A DNA stretch of 64,000 nucleotides. Origin: Phyllobacterium sp. T1293 (GTDB lineage: Bacteria; Pseudomonadota; Alphaproteobacteria; Rhizobiales; Rhizobiaceae). The notes under the pieces are model-generated. The model searched no databases, was not told where the DNA came from, and was given only the letters and a program-made list of their open reading frames with translations. Of this stretch, positions 32,443-41,523 are shown piece after piece. The stretch lies in assembly GCF_020731415.2 (NCBI RefSeq), contig NZ_CP088273.1:1927001-1991000 (forward strand). Reading direction: 5' to 3'. Within the stretch, counting starts at the first letter, position 1. Each line of letters begins with the position of its first letter. The position numbers were made by a program, and so were the translations under genes.

Positions 32443-33153
32443 CTACATGACCAAAATAGGCGTCTTGTTTGGCACACGATCATAGAGATCAATAATGTCC
32501 TGATTGATCAGACGCACGCAGCCTGAGGAGACTGCCTTGCCGATGGACCACCATTCCGGCGACCCGTGCAGACGGTACAGCGTGTCCTGACCGTTCTGGA
32601 AGATGTAGAGCGCGCGGGCGCCGAGCGGGTTGGTCAAGCCGGGCTGCATACCGCCATTGCGGGCACTATACTGCACCAGTTCAGGCTGACGGGCAACCAT
32701 CTCATCCGGCGGTGTCCATGTCGGCCAATGGCGCTTCCACTGGATGACCGCACGGCCAGACCAGGCAAAGCCCTCACGACCGATACCAACACCGTAGCGG
32801 ATCGCCTGACCACCTTCGCGTACCAGATAAAGGAACTTGTTGCTGGTATCGACGACGATGGTGCCGGGCTGTTCGCCGGTCGGGTCCTGAACGATCTGAC
32901 GCAGATAGCGCTTGTTCATTCTTTTGATCGGAATGGCTGGCAGCTGATAGCCACCATCCTCACGCGCCGCATACATGGCATCGTAGGAGCCAAATGCAGG
33001 ATCAACATCAGCCTGCGGCGAAAGCGGCTGGCCATTATCATCGACCTGAATAACCGGCATATCCGGGATTGCGGCACATCCGGCGAGGCCGACGGCCGCT
33101 GTTGCGGTCAATGCAGTCAGGAAACCGCGGCGGGAAATCGTGTTTTGCATCAT
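32443..33153 (-). CDS. L,D-transpeptidase (YkuD), lipoprotein
   Basis: 236-aa enzyme that makes 3-3 peptidoglycan cross-links or attaches outer-membrane proteins to the wall. The N-terminus has a twin-arginine-like SRRGFLTALTATAAV and a lipobox LAGC. The YkuD domain covers about residues 95-236, with His196 (HGSPEW) and Cys212 (IGKAVSSGCVRL) as catalytic residues. It is the common Rhizobiales ErfK/YbiS/YcfS type. The start is MMQN with no clear ribosome site. It stands alone. Confidence 0.93.
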   Translation of the reverse strand: MMQNTISRRGFLTALTATAAVGLAGCAAIPDMPVIQVDDNGQPLSPQADVDPAFGSYDAMYAAREDGGYQLPAIPIKRMNKRYLRQIVQDPTGEQPGTIVVDTSNKFLYLVREGGQAIRYGVGIGREGFAWSGRAVIQWKRHWPTWTPPDEMVARQPELVQYSARNGGMQPGLTNPLGARALYIFQNGQDTLYRLHGSPEWWSIGKAVSSGCVRLINQDIIDLYDRVPNKTPILVM

Positions 33154-33381
33154 TGAACCAATTTATCGGTGGGAGATGGGTTGCGAGATAACGTGGATCG
33201 GGTTTACCGCCCTTAAACGCACATAAATTGTGGCAGCGAACCGTTGGCAATAGGGCATAAACAAGGCGGCCAGCCGAGTGTTGCGCTGCCGCAACAGAAA
33301 CGCCATGTGCAACCTGTTTTGGCCGTTCAACAGCCGATAAACAATTTGTGAGGCCACTCCGTCCTCGCCGTTCTGCCCGAC

Positions 33382-34278
33382 TCACTTGATATCATAACGG
33401 AAATCCGAGACGCCCGGCAGATCGGCGATCTCCTTGAGGGGCATGCCGCTGGTCTTGCCTCTGACATAGCGATCCATAAATGCGAGGCTGGTTTCGACAA
33501 TGCGCTTGCGCGTGAAGAGGCCAAGGTCCGTCCATGTCAGATGACCAGCCCCGGTGAATTCGACATAGTATTTCGGCCCTTTTGACAGATCATACCCGCC
33601 GCCCGGCCTTCTCACCTTGGGTGTTACAAAGATATCGCGCGTTCCGCCCTGATACATAACCGGCGCTTCCAGATGCTGCAGGGAGTCTTTATCAAGATAG
33701 GGACCGACATAGGGCGACAGGGCGAGCGTTGCCTTGACGCCGGGAATGCGCCAGCTTTGGCGGGCCCCGCTCATGCCCAGAACTGTATAGCCGCCAAGCG
33801 AGTGGCCAACGAGCCCCATCTCGTTCCAGTTGATCCTGCTGTTCCATTGCCGGTCGCTTGTCAGGGCCGATATGACCTTCATGAAATCATCGGCGCGGTT
33901 GCGGAAAGTGGTGTCTTTCCAGCGCTCCGGCTTGCGCAGGGAAACCTGCGGCTTATCCCAAATGTTCTGATGGCCATTGTTGCAGGTCGCATCGCGGTGG
34001 TTCGGTGCAAAGACGATGTAACCAGCCTCGGCAAAAGCCCGCATCAGGAATTTCGATTGGGTTGAGCAACCATGAAACCCATGGGAGAAGAAAATCACCG
34101 GCTGGCGCGCCGTCATCAGCTGGTCCGGCTGCCAGACATGGACATTGACGCCGCCGATTATCTCTTCGCTGTCATTGGCAAAGGCTGCGCCAGTTACAGC
34201 GAGCAGACCAGCCAGAACAATGGCAATGAATCGAGAGAGATTTCGCACAAGGATATGGGCTCGTCTTGCTTGTCTCAT
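33382..34278 (-). CDS. Exported alpha/beta hydrolase
   Basis: 298-aa hydrolase with an N-terminal signal or anchor (residues about 16-34, ending AFAND). The catalytic triad is Ser160 (GHSLGGYT), Asp215 (GGTRDIFV) and His246 (GAGHLTW); the oxyanion region is FFSHGFHGCS. It resembles dienelactone-hydrolase and PAF-acetylhydrolase-like esterases of the periplasm. The substrate is unknown. The start at 34278 has AAGG at a proper distance. It lies downstream of and in the same direction as the HerA-like gene, but with a terminator between. Confidence 0.87.
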   Translation of the reverse strand: MRQARRAHILVRNLSRFIAIVLAGLLAVTGAAFANDSEEIIGGVNVHVWQPDQLMTARQPVIFFSHGFHGCSTQSKFLMRAFAEAGYIVFAPNHRDATCNNGHQNIWDKPQVSLRKPERWKDTTFRNRADDFMKVISALTSDRQWNSRINWNEMGLVGHSLGGYTVLGMSGARQSWRIPGVKATLALSPYVGPYLDKDSLQHLEAPVMYQGGTRDIFVTPKVRRPGGGYDLSKGPKYYVEFTGAGHLTWTDLGLFTRKRIVETSLAFMDRYVRGKTSGMPLKEIADLPGVSDFRYDIK

Positions 34279-34398
34279 TTTGCCTTGCCTGAAATGTTTA
34301 TATGCCGTTCGCTGAACGCAACCCACGCACATTGGTTGCGAAGGATCGAGAACACAATCGGATGCGGGCAGATTTTGGGCACAGGCCCGCGACAAAGC

Positions 34399-34433
34399 AA
34401 AAGCCGGGCAATGTTTCCATTGCACCGGCTTTT
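34399..34433 (-). terminator. Terminator of the HerA-like gene
   Basis: AAAAGCCGG and CCGGCTTTT form a perfect 9-bp stem with a 17-nt loop, 23 bp after the minus-strand stop at 34456. Confidence 0.8.
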
Positions 34434-34455
34434 CGATGACTGATTCCTCGGCCTG

Positions 34456-35991
34456 TTAGCGGCGACTGAGGCTTCCCAGGATGCCGCGCACCAGCGCACG
34501 GCCAAGCGAACTTCCCACGGAGCGGACGACGGATTTCATCGCTGCTTCCGCTACGGTCTGGCGGGCACGGGGCTGACCACCGCGCGGGCCCGGTTTGCTG
34601 CTGCCACCACCCAGAATATCCGGCAGGCTCCAGCCGCTGGTGCTATCTGCTTCCTGCCCTTTTTCGGCTTCTGCCTCGGTCTGTGTCTGAGCCGCCTTCT
34701 TCTGCAGGATCTCATAGGCGGATTCGCGGTCAACCATTGTGTCATATTGGCCAGCGACCGGGCTGCCGGTGATGAGCTTTTGCCGCTCATCCGGTGACAA
34801 CGGCCCGATGCGTCCCGATGGCGGGCGGATCAATGTACGCTGCACGACTGATGGCACACCCTTGTCCGCCAGTGTCGAGACCAGCGCTTCACCCGTCGCC
34901 AGATTGGTAATGGCCGCGAAGGTATTGAAATCCGGATTGGGGCGGAATGTATCAGCGGCTGTCTTCACCGCATTCTGCTCACGCGGCGTATAGGCACGCA
35001 GCGCATGCTGAAGGCGGTTGCCAAGCTGCGCCAGCACCGTTTCCGGCACATCGAGCGGATTCTGCGAGATGAAATAGACGCCGACACCCTTGGAGCGGAT
35101 CAGGCGGACTACTTGTTCGACGCGATCAAGCAGAGCCTTTGGCGCTTCATTGAAGAGAAGATGCGCTTCGTCAAAGAAGAAAACGAGGCGCGGCTTTTCC
35201 GGATCACCCACTTCAGGCAGTTCCTCGAAAAGCTCGGACAGAAGCCAAAGCAGGAATGTTGAATAAAGCCGCGGATTCATCATCAGCTTGTCGGCTGCCA
35301 ATACACTGACCACACCGCGGCCATTGGTATTGGTGCGCATGATATCGGCAATCTTGAGGGCCGGTTCACCAAAAAATTTCGTGCCGCCCTGCTGTTCAAG
35401 CACCAGCAGTGAACGCTGGATCGCACCAACCGACGGTTTGGTCACATTCCCGTAGCGCGCGGAAATTTCCTCGGCACGCTCGGCAATGTTGACCAGCAAG
35501 GATTGCAGATCCTTCATGTCGAGCAGCAGCAGCCCTTCTTCATCGGCGATCTTGAAGGCAATATTCATGATGCCTTCCTGTGCGTCGGTGAGATTCATCA
35601 GACGCGACAGCAGCAGCGGCCCCATTTCCGAAATGGTGGCGCGGATCGGATGGCCCTGCTCGCCGAAAATATCCCAGAAAATAACAGGCGAGGCATCAAG
35701 ATCATAGGGATCGAGCTTCACATCGGTAGCGCGCTTGACGAGGAAATCCTTCGCCTCGCCCTTGGCACCGATGCCCGACAGATCGCCCTTGATATCAGCG
35801 CAGAAAACCGGAACACCAGCGCGCGAAAAACCTTCGGCCAGCACCTGCAGCGTCACGGTCTTGCCTGTACCCGTTGCGCCGGTGATCAGCCCATGCCGGT
35901 TGCCGTATTTCAATAGCAGGGCTTCGGCCTGCTGATAGCTGTCATCGGGTTTGCGGCTCGCACCAAGGAAGATTCTGTCGTCAGCTGCCAT
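34456..35991 (-). CDS. HerA-like/DUF853 ATPase (YjgR family)
   Basis: 511-aa P-loop ATPase of the HerA/FtsK clade, DUF853 branch. The Walker A is GATGTGKT (38-45), with a Walker B stretch LVFFFDEAHLLF near residue 265. YSTFLLWLLSELFEELPEVGDPE, an SKGVGVYFISQNP sensor and GNRLQHALRAYTPREQ follow. The C-terminal 80 residues are low-complexity (Gly, Pro, Gln). The homologue YjgR is widespread; its role is uncertain and the link to DNA handling is by family only. AGAGGA precedes the ATG. A monocistronic gene with its own terminator. Confidence 0.9.
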   Translation of the reverse strand: MAADDRIFLGASRKPDDSYQQAEALLLKYGNRHGLITGATGTGKTVTLQVLAEGFSRAGVPVFCADIKGDLSGIGAKGEAKDFLVKRATDVKLDPYDLDASPVIFWDIFGEQGHPIRATISEMGPLLLSRLMNLTDAQEGIMNIAFKIADEEGLLLLDMKDLQSLLVNIAERAEEISARYGNVTKPSVGAIQRSLLVLEQQGGTKFFGEPALKIADIMRTNTNGRGVVSVLAADKLMMNPRLYSTFLLWLLSELFEELPEVGDPEKPRLVFFFDEAHLLFNEAPKALLDRVEQVVRLIRSKGVGVYFISQNPLDVPETVLAQLGNRLQHALRAYTPREQNAVKTAADTFRPNPDFNTFAAITNLATGEALVSTLADKGVPSVVQRTLIRPPSGRIGPLSPDERQKLITGSPVAGQYDTMVDRESAYEILQKKAAQTQTEAEAEKGQEADSTSGWSLPDILGGGSSKPGPRGGQPRARQTVAEAAMKSVVRSVGSSLGRALVRGILGSLSRR

Positions 35992-36221
35992 GTGGGTTGA
36001 TCCTCTTCAATGCGATGTCTCGTCCTTCCGATATAAAGGCCCGATGCCGGAGGGACAATGGTTTACTCGTCCGCTTGTGAATATGATTGAAACAGACGCC
36101 GGAATCATTGACGTTTTCATGTCATCTTCCCATGCGACAACCGGGCATCCGCCACCCGATCCCGATCAGTCCAATTGATCCAGATTGACGCAGTGGCTTG
36201 CAAGGTCGAGAATATCCGCAT

Positions 36222-36237
36222 ATTACGTAAACGTAAT
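36222..36237. promoter_or_regulatory. ATTACGT-N2-ACGTAAT palindrome
   Basis: Perfect 7-bp arms with a 2-bp centre, 25 bp before the start of the DUF2267-like gene. Position and symmetry fit an operator. Confidence 0.5.
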
Positions 36238-36262
36238 TCATGACAGACGGGAGATTAGGCTC

Positions 36263-36625
36263 ATGGACGAACTTATCGCGCGCATTTCCGCCAATGTTGG
36301 CACCGATCCGGAAACGGCACGCAAGGCCGTTGGCCTGATTCTGGCATTCCTTGAAAAGGAAGGCCCTGCCAAGGCTTCCGAGCTGATCAGCGGCATTCCG
36401 GGTGCGGATGCAGCCATTGCCGACGCAAAAGATGGTGGCGGCTTCCTATCCGGCCTGATGCCCGGTGTTATGGGCCTCGGCTCCAAGCTGATGGGCGCTG
36501 GCCTCGGCATGAGCGAAATCTCTGGTATTTCCAAGGAAACCATTGCCTTTGCCCGTGAGAAGGTTGGCAGCGAAACGGTTGACGAAGTCGTCAACTCGAT
36601 CCCGGGTCTCAGCCAGTTCGTCTAA
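36263..36625 (+). CDS. DUF2267-like small protein
   Basis: 120-aa protein: MDELIARISANVGTDPETA, then KAVGLILAFLEKEGPA, a Gly-rich central stretch (GGGFLSGLMPGVMGLGSKLMGAG) and ISKETIAFAREKVGSETVDEVVNSIPGLSQFV. From memory, close Rhizobiales proteins of this pattern are annotated DUF2267. Soluble or weakly amphipathic, with no known function. GGGAG lies about 11 bp before the ATG. A palindrome upstream and a strong terminator downstream make it a separate transcription unit. Confidence 0.8.
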   Translation: MDELIARISANVGTDPETARKAVGLILAFLEKEGPAKASELISGIPGADAAIADAKDGGGFLSGLMPGVMGLGSKLMGAGLGMSEISGISKETIAFAREKVGSETVDEVVNSIPGLSQFV

Positions 36626-36662
36626 GACGCACGGCTTTGCCACTCAAAAAACCTGTTTCAGG

Positions 36663-36687
36663 CGCGCGCCCTTTGGCGCGCGTTTTT
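36663..36687 (+). terminator. Rho-independent terminator
   Basis: CGCGCGCC, CTTT loop, GGCGCGCG, then TTTTT. It lies 37 bp after the stop of the DUF2267-like gene. Confidence 0.95.
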
Positions 36688-36725
36688 GTTTGTGTACCTG
36701 GCGTCGGCCCAATGTGCGTGGTTCG

Positions 36726-36873
36726 TGGTTCGTGGTTCGACAAGCTCACCATGAGGCCCTTCGACAAGCTCAGGATGAGGGGCGCTAAATTCTGCAGTCA
36801 CTAAGCCGCAATCTTGGTGACTAGCGTTGCATCCTCACTCTCCCTCATGGTGAGCTTGTCGAACCACGAACCA
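36726..36873. repeat. REP-like inverted repeat with three copies of a 22-mer
   Basis: A 31-bp arm at 36726-36756 is repeated in inverted orientation at 36843-36873. Each arm contains TTCGACAAGCTCAnnATGAGG, and a third copy (with GG at the variable position) lies in direct orientation at 36760-36780. This TTCGACAAGCTCA sequence is a common dispersed repeat in related genomes, as I recall. It fills most of the 323-bp gap before mctP. The first bases of a further CCCCTCTGTCC-type element follow at 36885. Confidence 0.9.
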
Positions 36874-36948
36874 TCAGCATTTCCCCCTCTGTCCGACAAG
36901 GCAGTGGGGTGAAAACTCATCACACACCCGAGCGCGCGTAAACTACTC

Positions 36949-38421
36949 TCAAGCGGCCTTTCTTGCGGGAACCGTCACGAGATTGACGATTACAGCCACC
37001 ACAATATTGGCGGCCAGTGCCAGAAGCCCGATATAGACAGTAAACGGCGCGCCGCCGAGGCTGAGTGCCTGTAATGGCTTCAGGCCATTGATCCAGACCA
37101 GATAGGTGCCACCGAAAAAGCCAACCAGCCAGCCGGCCAACAGACCGGGTGCGCGGAACCACTTTGAGTAGAGGCCGAACACCAGCGCCGGAAGCGTCTG
37201 GAGAATCCAGATACCCCCGAGCAATTGCAGATCAAGGGCGAACTGCGTTGGCAGGAATGCGATCACCAGCAGCGCGCCAATCTTGACGACCAGCGACGTA
37301 ATCTTGGCAACTTTCGCCTCCCCGGCATCGGTCACATTGGGATTGACATAGGCCTTCCAGAAATTGCGGGTGAAAAGGTTGGAGGCACCAATGCTCATCA
37401 CCGCCGCCGGAACCAGTGCGCCGATAGCAATCGCCGCAAAAGCAAAACCGGCAAACCAGCTTGGGAACAGGGTCTGGAACAGTGCCGGAACCACCTGATT
37501 GGGGCTGGAGACATTGAGATGCGCCGCATGGCCCATATAACCAAGCAAGGCAAGAAGGCCAAGCAGCAGCGTATAGGCTGGCAGCATAACCGCGTTCTTG
37601 CGGATGGTATTGCCGCTATTGGAAGCGAAAATACCCGTGAGCGTGTGCGGATACATGAAGGCGGCTAGCGCCGAACCAAGCGCAAGCGTGGCATAGGCCA
37701 CATATTGATTGCCACCCAGAAGAAGACTGCCCGAGCCCTTTGCCTGGAACGCCGCATCGGCTGAAGCGAACACATTGGCATAGCCGCCAAGTTTTGACGG
37801 GATAAGCGCAACGGCGGTGATCACCACAATATAGATCATGATGTCCTTGACGAAAGCGATCAGTGCCGGGGCACGCAAACCAGCCGAATAGGTATAAAGC
37901 GCAAGGATGATGAAGGCGACCGCCAGCGGCAGTTCGCCCGTTAATCCCAGCGCCTGCAGGACAGTGGCCATACCAACCAGCTGCAGCGCGATGTAAGGCA
38001 TAGTGGCAATCACGCCCGTCAGCGCCACAGCAAGCTCAAGCCCGCGCGAGCCATATTGCCCGAACACAACGTCACCGGCGGTCACATAACCATTGTCCTT
38101 GGCGCGCTTCCACAAAAGCGGCATCACCATGAATACAAAGGGATAAACAACAATCGTATAGGGAAGTGCAAAGAAGCCATAAGCGCCAACCGCATAGACC
38201 AGCGCCGGAACCGCGATTATCGTATAGGCGGTGTAAAAATCGCCACCAACGAGAAACCATGTGATCCACGTGCCGAAGTTTCGGCCACCCAGACCCCATT
38301 CATCGATATGCTCCATGGTCTTTGGCGCACGCCAGCGCGAAGCGACGAAGCCGAGGATGGTCACAAGTGCAAAAAAGAAGACAAAAATCGAAATAGCTAC
38401 CGGATCAAGATTAGTCGTCAT
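36949..38421 (-). CDS. mctP: Sodium:solute symporter, monocarboxylate type (MctP)
   Basis: 490-aa membrane protein with about 13 helices, of the SSS family. GLGGRNFGTWITWFLVGGDFYTAYT, GVIATMPYIALQLVGM and FAASNSGNTIRKNAVMLPAYTLLLG-type stretches are characteristic of the Rhizobium MctP monocarboxylate permease (lactate, pyruvate, alanine and similar). The start at 38421 overlaps the DUF3311 gene by 11 bp. The DUF3311 + SSS pair is the usual arrangement of this transporter. The C-terminus is short and basic (VTVPARKAA). No two-component regulator is adjacent. Confidence 0.92.
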   Translation of the reverse strand: MTTNLDPVAISIFVFFFALVTILGFVASRWRAPKTMEHIDEWGLGGRNFGTWITWFLVGGDFYTAYTIIAVPALVYAVGAYGFFALPYTIVVYPFVFMVMPLLWKRAKDNGYVTAGDVVFGQYGSRGLELAVALTGVIATMPYIALQLVGMATVLQALGLTGELPLAVAFIILALYTYSAGLRAPALIAFVKDIMIYIVVITAVALIPSKLGGYANVFASADAAFQAKGSGSLLLGGNQYVAYATLALGSALAAFMYPHTLTGIFASNSGNTIRKNAVMLPAYTLLLGLLALLGYMGHAAHLNVSSPNQVVPALFQTLFPSWFAGFAFAAIAIGALVPAAVMSIGASNLFTRNFWKAYVNPNVTDAGEAKVAKITSLVVKIGALLVIAFLPTQFALDLQLLGGIWILQTLPALVFGLYSKWFRAPGLLAGWLVGFFGGTYLVWINGLKPLQALSLGGAPFTVYIGLLALAANIVVAVIVNLVTVPARKAA

Positions 38422-38608
38422 GGCTCGTGCTCCGATAGACAATCCAGGTGATGAATGCGGTCAGCGGCACGAAGGCGAGCTGATACCAGTAAAAGAAGGG
38501 GAAGCCGAGCAGTTCAGGTTCGCGGAAATTGTAGAAGGGAACCCAGAGCAGCCCGATGTAAGGAATCACAAGCAGCCACAATATGGCCCTTTTTGAACCT
38601 TTTTCCAT
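38411..38608 (-). CDS. DUF3311 small membrane protein
   Basis: 65-aa protein with two membrane segments (about residues 8-24 and 37-56), beginning MEKGSKRAILWLLVIPYIGLL and containing WVPFYNFREPELLGFPFFYWYQ, as in DUF3311. It precedes and overlaps mctP by 11 bp and is probably an accessory subunit of the symporter. AGAGGAC lies 7 bp before the ATG. Confidence 0.88.
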   Translation of the reverse strand: MEKGSKRAILWLLVIPYIGLLWVPFYNFREPELLGFPFFYWYQLAFVPLTAFITWIVYRSTSHDD

Positions 38609-38946
38609 GGATATGTCCTCTTGAAATTGCATTGTGAGGCAAATGAAACCCGTAGGTTTCATTAATAGGCCACCTTGTCGTTTGCGCAACATGTCTTTGG
38701 TACGGGCGGCGCACTGATTTGTATCCCAATGTAGATTATCAACAACGTTCTTATCCGGTCTGTGGCAATTCGTGATCAACAAGACGTCGATACATAAAGA
38801 AATTAGTAACCAAGATTCTTCATGCTCCAAGCCAATCGGCAAATGACGCCAGACACGCGTGTTCCGTGCCTGATGGTTTGTATTGGCCGTGGTGCCCCCT
38901 TTGGGGCGCGCCGCAGGTTTGAGTAAGCGTTTGGAAAAAGAGTACG
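38609..38946. other. Divergent intergenic region, mctP operon / DUF2778
   Basis: 338 bp with no gene, strong hairpin or repeat seen. It should contain both promoters. Confidence 0.35.
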
Positions 38947-40422
38947 ATGGCGTTCGCGACCGATACATTCAGTCAGGGTGGCTCCTTTAACGGTTTTGTT
39001 TCTCGCGCGGGCAAGTCGCGCGGCACGCTGGTCAGCGCGCTTGCCATTGGCGTCGGGATAGCAGCAACCGTGTGGATGTTTGCAACTTTCAGCACGACAC
39101 AGAAAATGGTTTCCACCCTCGCTTCGGGTCCAACTGTCATACGGCATGATCTGCGGGCATTCGAGACCATTGCTCTCGTCAATCCGCGCGATCAGATCGC
39201 ACACCGGCCAAGCAGCGGCGCTCTGGCAATGCTCAACCCCGATTTGAAGCATCGCATTCCCCACAATGCGCAGCACACAGCAAAAAGCGCTCATACGGCA
39301 GACCGGGTCGTTGTCACTTACGATGATGCTTTTGCCGAACCCGCGTCCGCTCTTGTGGTGATGGAAACATCGCCGCTATCGGAATCCGATGTGACAGCAC
39401 TTCTCAATAAGCCCGCCGGTCCAGTCGACGCCGACGTGCAGAACGCTATTCAGTCTGCCATAGCCAACCGCGCATTTGCGCTTGCGGTAAACGGCAGAGC
39501 GTCAACGCTTGATACAAAAACGGTGGGATCGATTCCGCTGCCTGAGGACGCGCCCAAGAGAACGGCTCTCGAGATTACCGCAGCAGATGCCGCTCTGGCA
39601 TCCGCATCCAACGATCCGTTCAGCGCACAGCCCGATCTGGTCGACAAGCGGCGGGGTGAGCCTCAAATACCGCTGCTGGCAAGCTACGCGCCATCGGCAA
39701 CCGAGAGCAATCCGTTGATCGGACCACTGGCACCGGATCTGGAAGTCGCGGTTCCTGTACCCGAGAATGCGCCCGCCCGGGATACAGCCAGCATTGCACC
39801 GGATGATACGCAATCTTCCGATGACGGTCAGGACTCGATAGATGTTCCCCTGCCCGTGCAACGGCCAAAACTTGCGACGGAAAGCTTTCCGGCAGCACCG
39901 AATGCACCGGCAAAGCAACAGCCAAACGCAAAACTCGCTTCGATCCGGCCAGATGATGCGGTGATCGAAGCCATGCCGCGCACCAGACGTTTGTTCGGGT
40001 CAATATTTGGCGGCTCGCGCAATGGTGTTGCGGTCTATGACATTTCCGCACGCACGGTTTATCTGCCCAATGGCGAACGGCTTGAAGCTCATTCGGGCAT
40101 GGGGCACATGCTTGATAATCCCCGGTACACACGCGAGTCGAACCGTGGGCCGACGCCGCCACATACCTATAATCTCACCATGCGTGAGGCGCTTTTCCAC
40201 GGCGTCGCTGCGATCCGCCTGACACCCATCGATGGCCGGAATGCCTTTGGCCGCAATGGTCTGCTTGCTCACACATATATGCTCGGACCGCGCGGCGATT
40301 CGAACGGATGTGTGGTGTTCAAGGATTATCGCCGGTTCCTCAAGGCTTTCCAGCGGGGCGAGGTCTCACGCCTCGTCGTGGTAGACCGCCTGCCTTCTTC
40401 CTCACGCATTGCCACACGCTGA
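38947..40422 (+). CDS. DUF2778 (Tlde1-like) envelope protein
   Basis: 491-aa protein with a short cytoplasmic N-terminus and one membrane segment at about 28-50. A long, variable Pro/Ala/Asp-rich periplasmic region (about 70-345) precedes a C-terminal DUF2778 domain (about 350-480). That domain has VYDISARTVYLPNGERLEAHSG, HTYMLGPRGDSNGC with His442 and Cys455, then DYRRFLKAFQRGEVSRLVVV. The family is related to L,D-transpeptidases, and the Salmonella T6SS effector Tlde1 belongs here. Being chromosomal and membrane-anchored, this one is more likely a housekeeping wall enzyme. AAGAGTACG precedes the ATG, so the ribosome site is weak. Confidence 0.85.
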   Translation: MAFATDTFSQGGSFNGFVSRAGKSRGTLVSALAIGVGIAATVWMFATFSTTQKMVSTLASGPTVIRHDLRAFETIALVNPRDQIAHRPSSGALAMLNPDLKHRIPHNAQHTAKSAHTADRVVVTYDDAFAEPASALVVMETSPLSESDVTALLNKPAGPVDADVQNAIQSAIANRAFALAVNGRASTLDTKTVGSIPLPEDAPKRTALEITAADAALASASNDPFSAQPDLVDKRRGEPQIPLLASYAPSATESNPLIGPLAPDLEVAVPVPENAPARDTASIAPDDTQSSDDGQDSIDVPLPVQRPKLATESFPAAPNAPAKQQPNAKLASIRPDDAVIEAMPRTRRLFGSIFGGSRNGVAVYDISARTVYLPNGERLEAHSGMGHMLDNPRYTRESNRGPTPPHTYNLTMREALFHGVAAIRLTPIDGRNAFGRNGLLAHTYMLGPRGDSNGCVVFKDYRRFLKAFQRGEVSRLVVVDRLPSSSRIATR

Positions 40423-40703
40423 TTTGCCGGTAATCGATTGAAGTAATGCCTCCAGCGGCTAAGTCAGCTGGAGGATTCCGCGTTGTGTCCAACAGATTTT
40501 CGCAACGAACTTCCGGTCCAGAAACAACAATAATCTGGCTTCCGCCACTATTGCCTCTGCATCTCCAGTGGTGTTTTCGAAACAAAGAAATTTGAGATTC
40601 ATAGAAATCTACGGGTATTCTATCTGCAAATTTTATTGCACAGTGCGACGAGAACAAGCTCTTTCGTCTAATCTTCGGAGTAATACGCCTTACAGGAGGA
40701 AAC

Positions 40704-41495
40704 ATGGGCCCGAGTGATTTTGGATTTTCCGCTGCCGCCCGCGCCGGGATGATGCAGGAAGCCTATCGGCAACAGGACGAGTATAATCGCCAGCGGCAGG
40801 AGGTCCAGAATTATGCCTCTTCGATCAATAGCAAGCGGACGGACTGGAATCTTGTTGATGCCAAGGAGCTTGGTGTTTCGGTCAGCACGCCTGTTGCCAA
40901 ATTAGGTGTCTCGCTTGGCCGCATTTCCATTCCCATGGTGAACCGGAAAACCGGTGAGCAGATTGTCTTCACCGGTGGCGGTCTCGGCGGAACCCTCGGC
41001 ATTACCTTCGGCTTGAGTGTGCTGACCGTGAAGGTCAAGGATTTCAAAGTCAAAGGCTCCAACGAACTGGCAAAGCTGCCTTCAACCGGCGAGGCGATCG
41101 GCCCCGTTCCCGGAACACCTGTCATTGATGGAGAGATTGGCGTGCCAATCTTCAAGGGCCCCTATTGGAAGGATTCCGATGGGTCGGACCAGTTTTCTGG
41201 CGCTGTCGGCATCACAACCGGCACGCTCATGACCCCAAGCCGCGAGTCGATTGGCATTTTCAATCTCGTCTCCAATCTGTTCAAGGACCCGAAAACACTC
41301 ATACCAAAAACGCATAATCTGGTGGCGCTGACCTTCTACAACTGGAAAGCTGTGCCATTCCTGCTCAACCCGCCCATGTCGGCTATGGCAAACTACTATA
41401 TCGAAGCGATTGCCCTGTGTACCAAGGAAGGCCATGGGGGCAATCTTGCGGGCATTCAGGGCAAACAGGCGTTTTTCAAAGTTTCGCGAGGATGA
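40704..41495 (+). CDS. Unrecognised 263-aa protein
   Basis: I do not recognise the family. The first 50 residues are polar and helical (EAYRQQDEYNRQRQEVQ). Residues about 50-190 are rich in beta-prone and Gly segments (VSVSTPVAKLGVSLGRISIP, FTGGGLGGTLGITFGLSVL), and the last 70 are mixed (LVALTFYNWKAVPFLLNPP). There is no signal peptide. AGGAGG lies 5 bp before the ATG, so it is well expressed or at least well translated. It lies between a DUF2778 gene (same strand, 281 bp upstream) and a Sel1-repeat gene that converges on it. It might be surface- or toxin-related, but that is speculation. Confidence 0.75.
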   Translation: MGPSDFGFSAAARAGMMQEAYRQQDEYNRQRQEVQNYASSINSKRTDWNLVDAKELGVSVSTPVAKLGVSLGRISIPMVNRKTGEQIVFTGGGLGGTLGITFGLSVLTVKVKDFKVKGSNELAKLPSTGEAIGPVPGTPVIDGEIGVPIFKGPYWKDSDGSDQFSGAVGITTGTLMTPSRESIGIFNLVSNLFKDPKTLIPKTHNLVALTFYNWKAVPFLLNPPMSAMANYYIEAIALCTKEGHGGNLAGIQGKQAFFKVSRG

Positions 41496-41523
41496 GCTTC
41501 AAAACTCTGTTGGGGTCATGCGT

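Noticed and set aside
34456..35991. HerA-NurA DNA-end-processing or defence pair
   Set aside because: The gene is the DUF853/YjgR branch and no NurA or Sir2-like nuclease gene is adjacent; a terminator separates it from the hydrolase gene.
38947..40422. T6SS effector by similarity to Tlde1
   Set aside because: It is membrane-anchored with a long periplasmic linker and lacks VgrG, Hcp or immunity neighbours, so an effector assignment is not supported.
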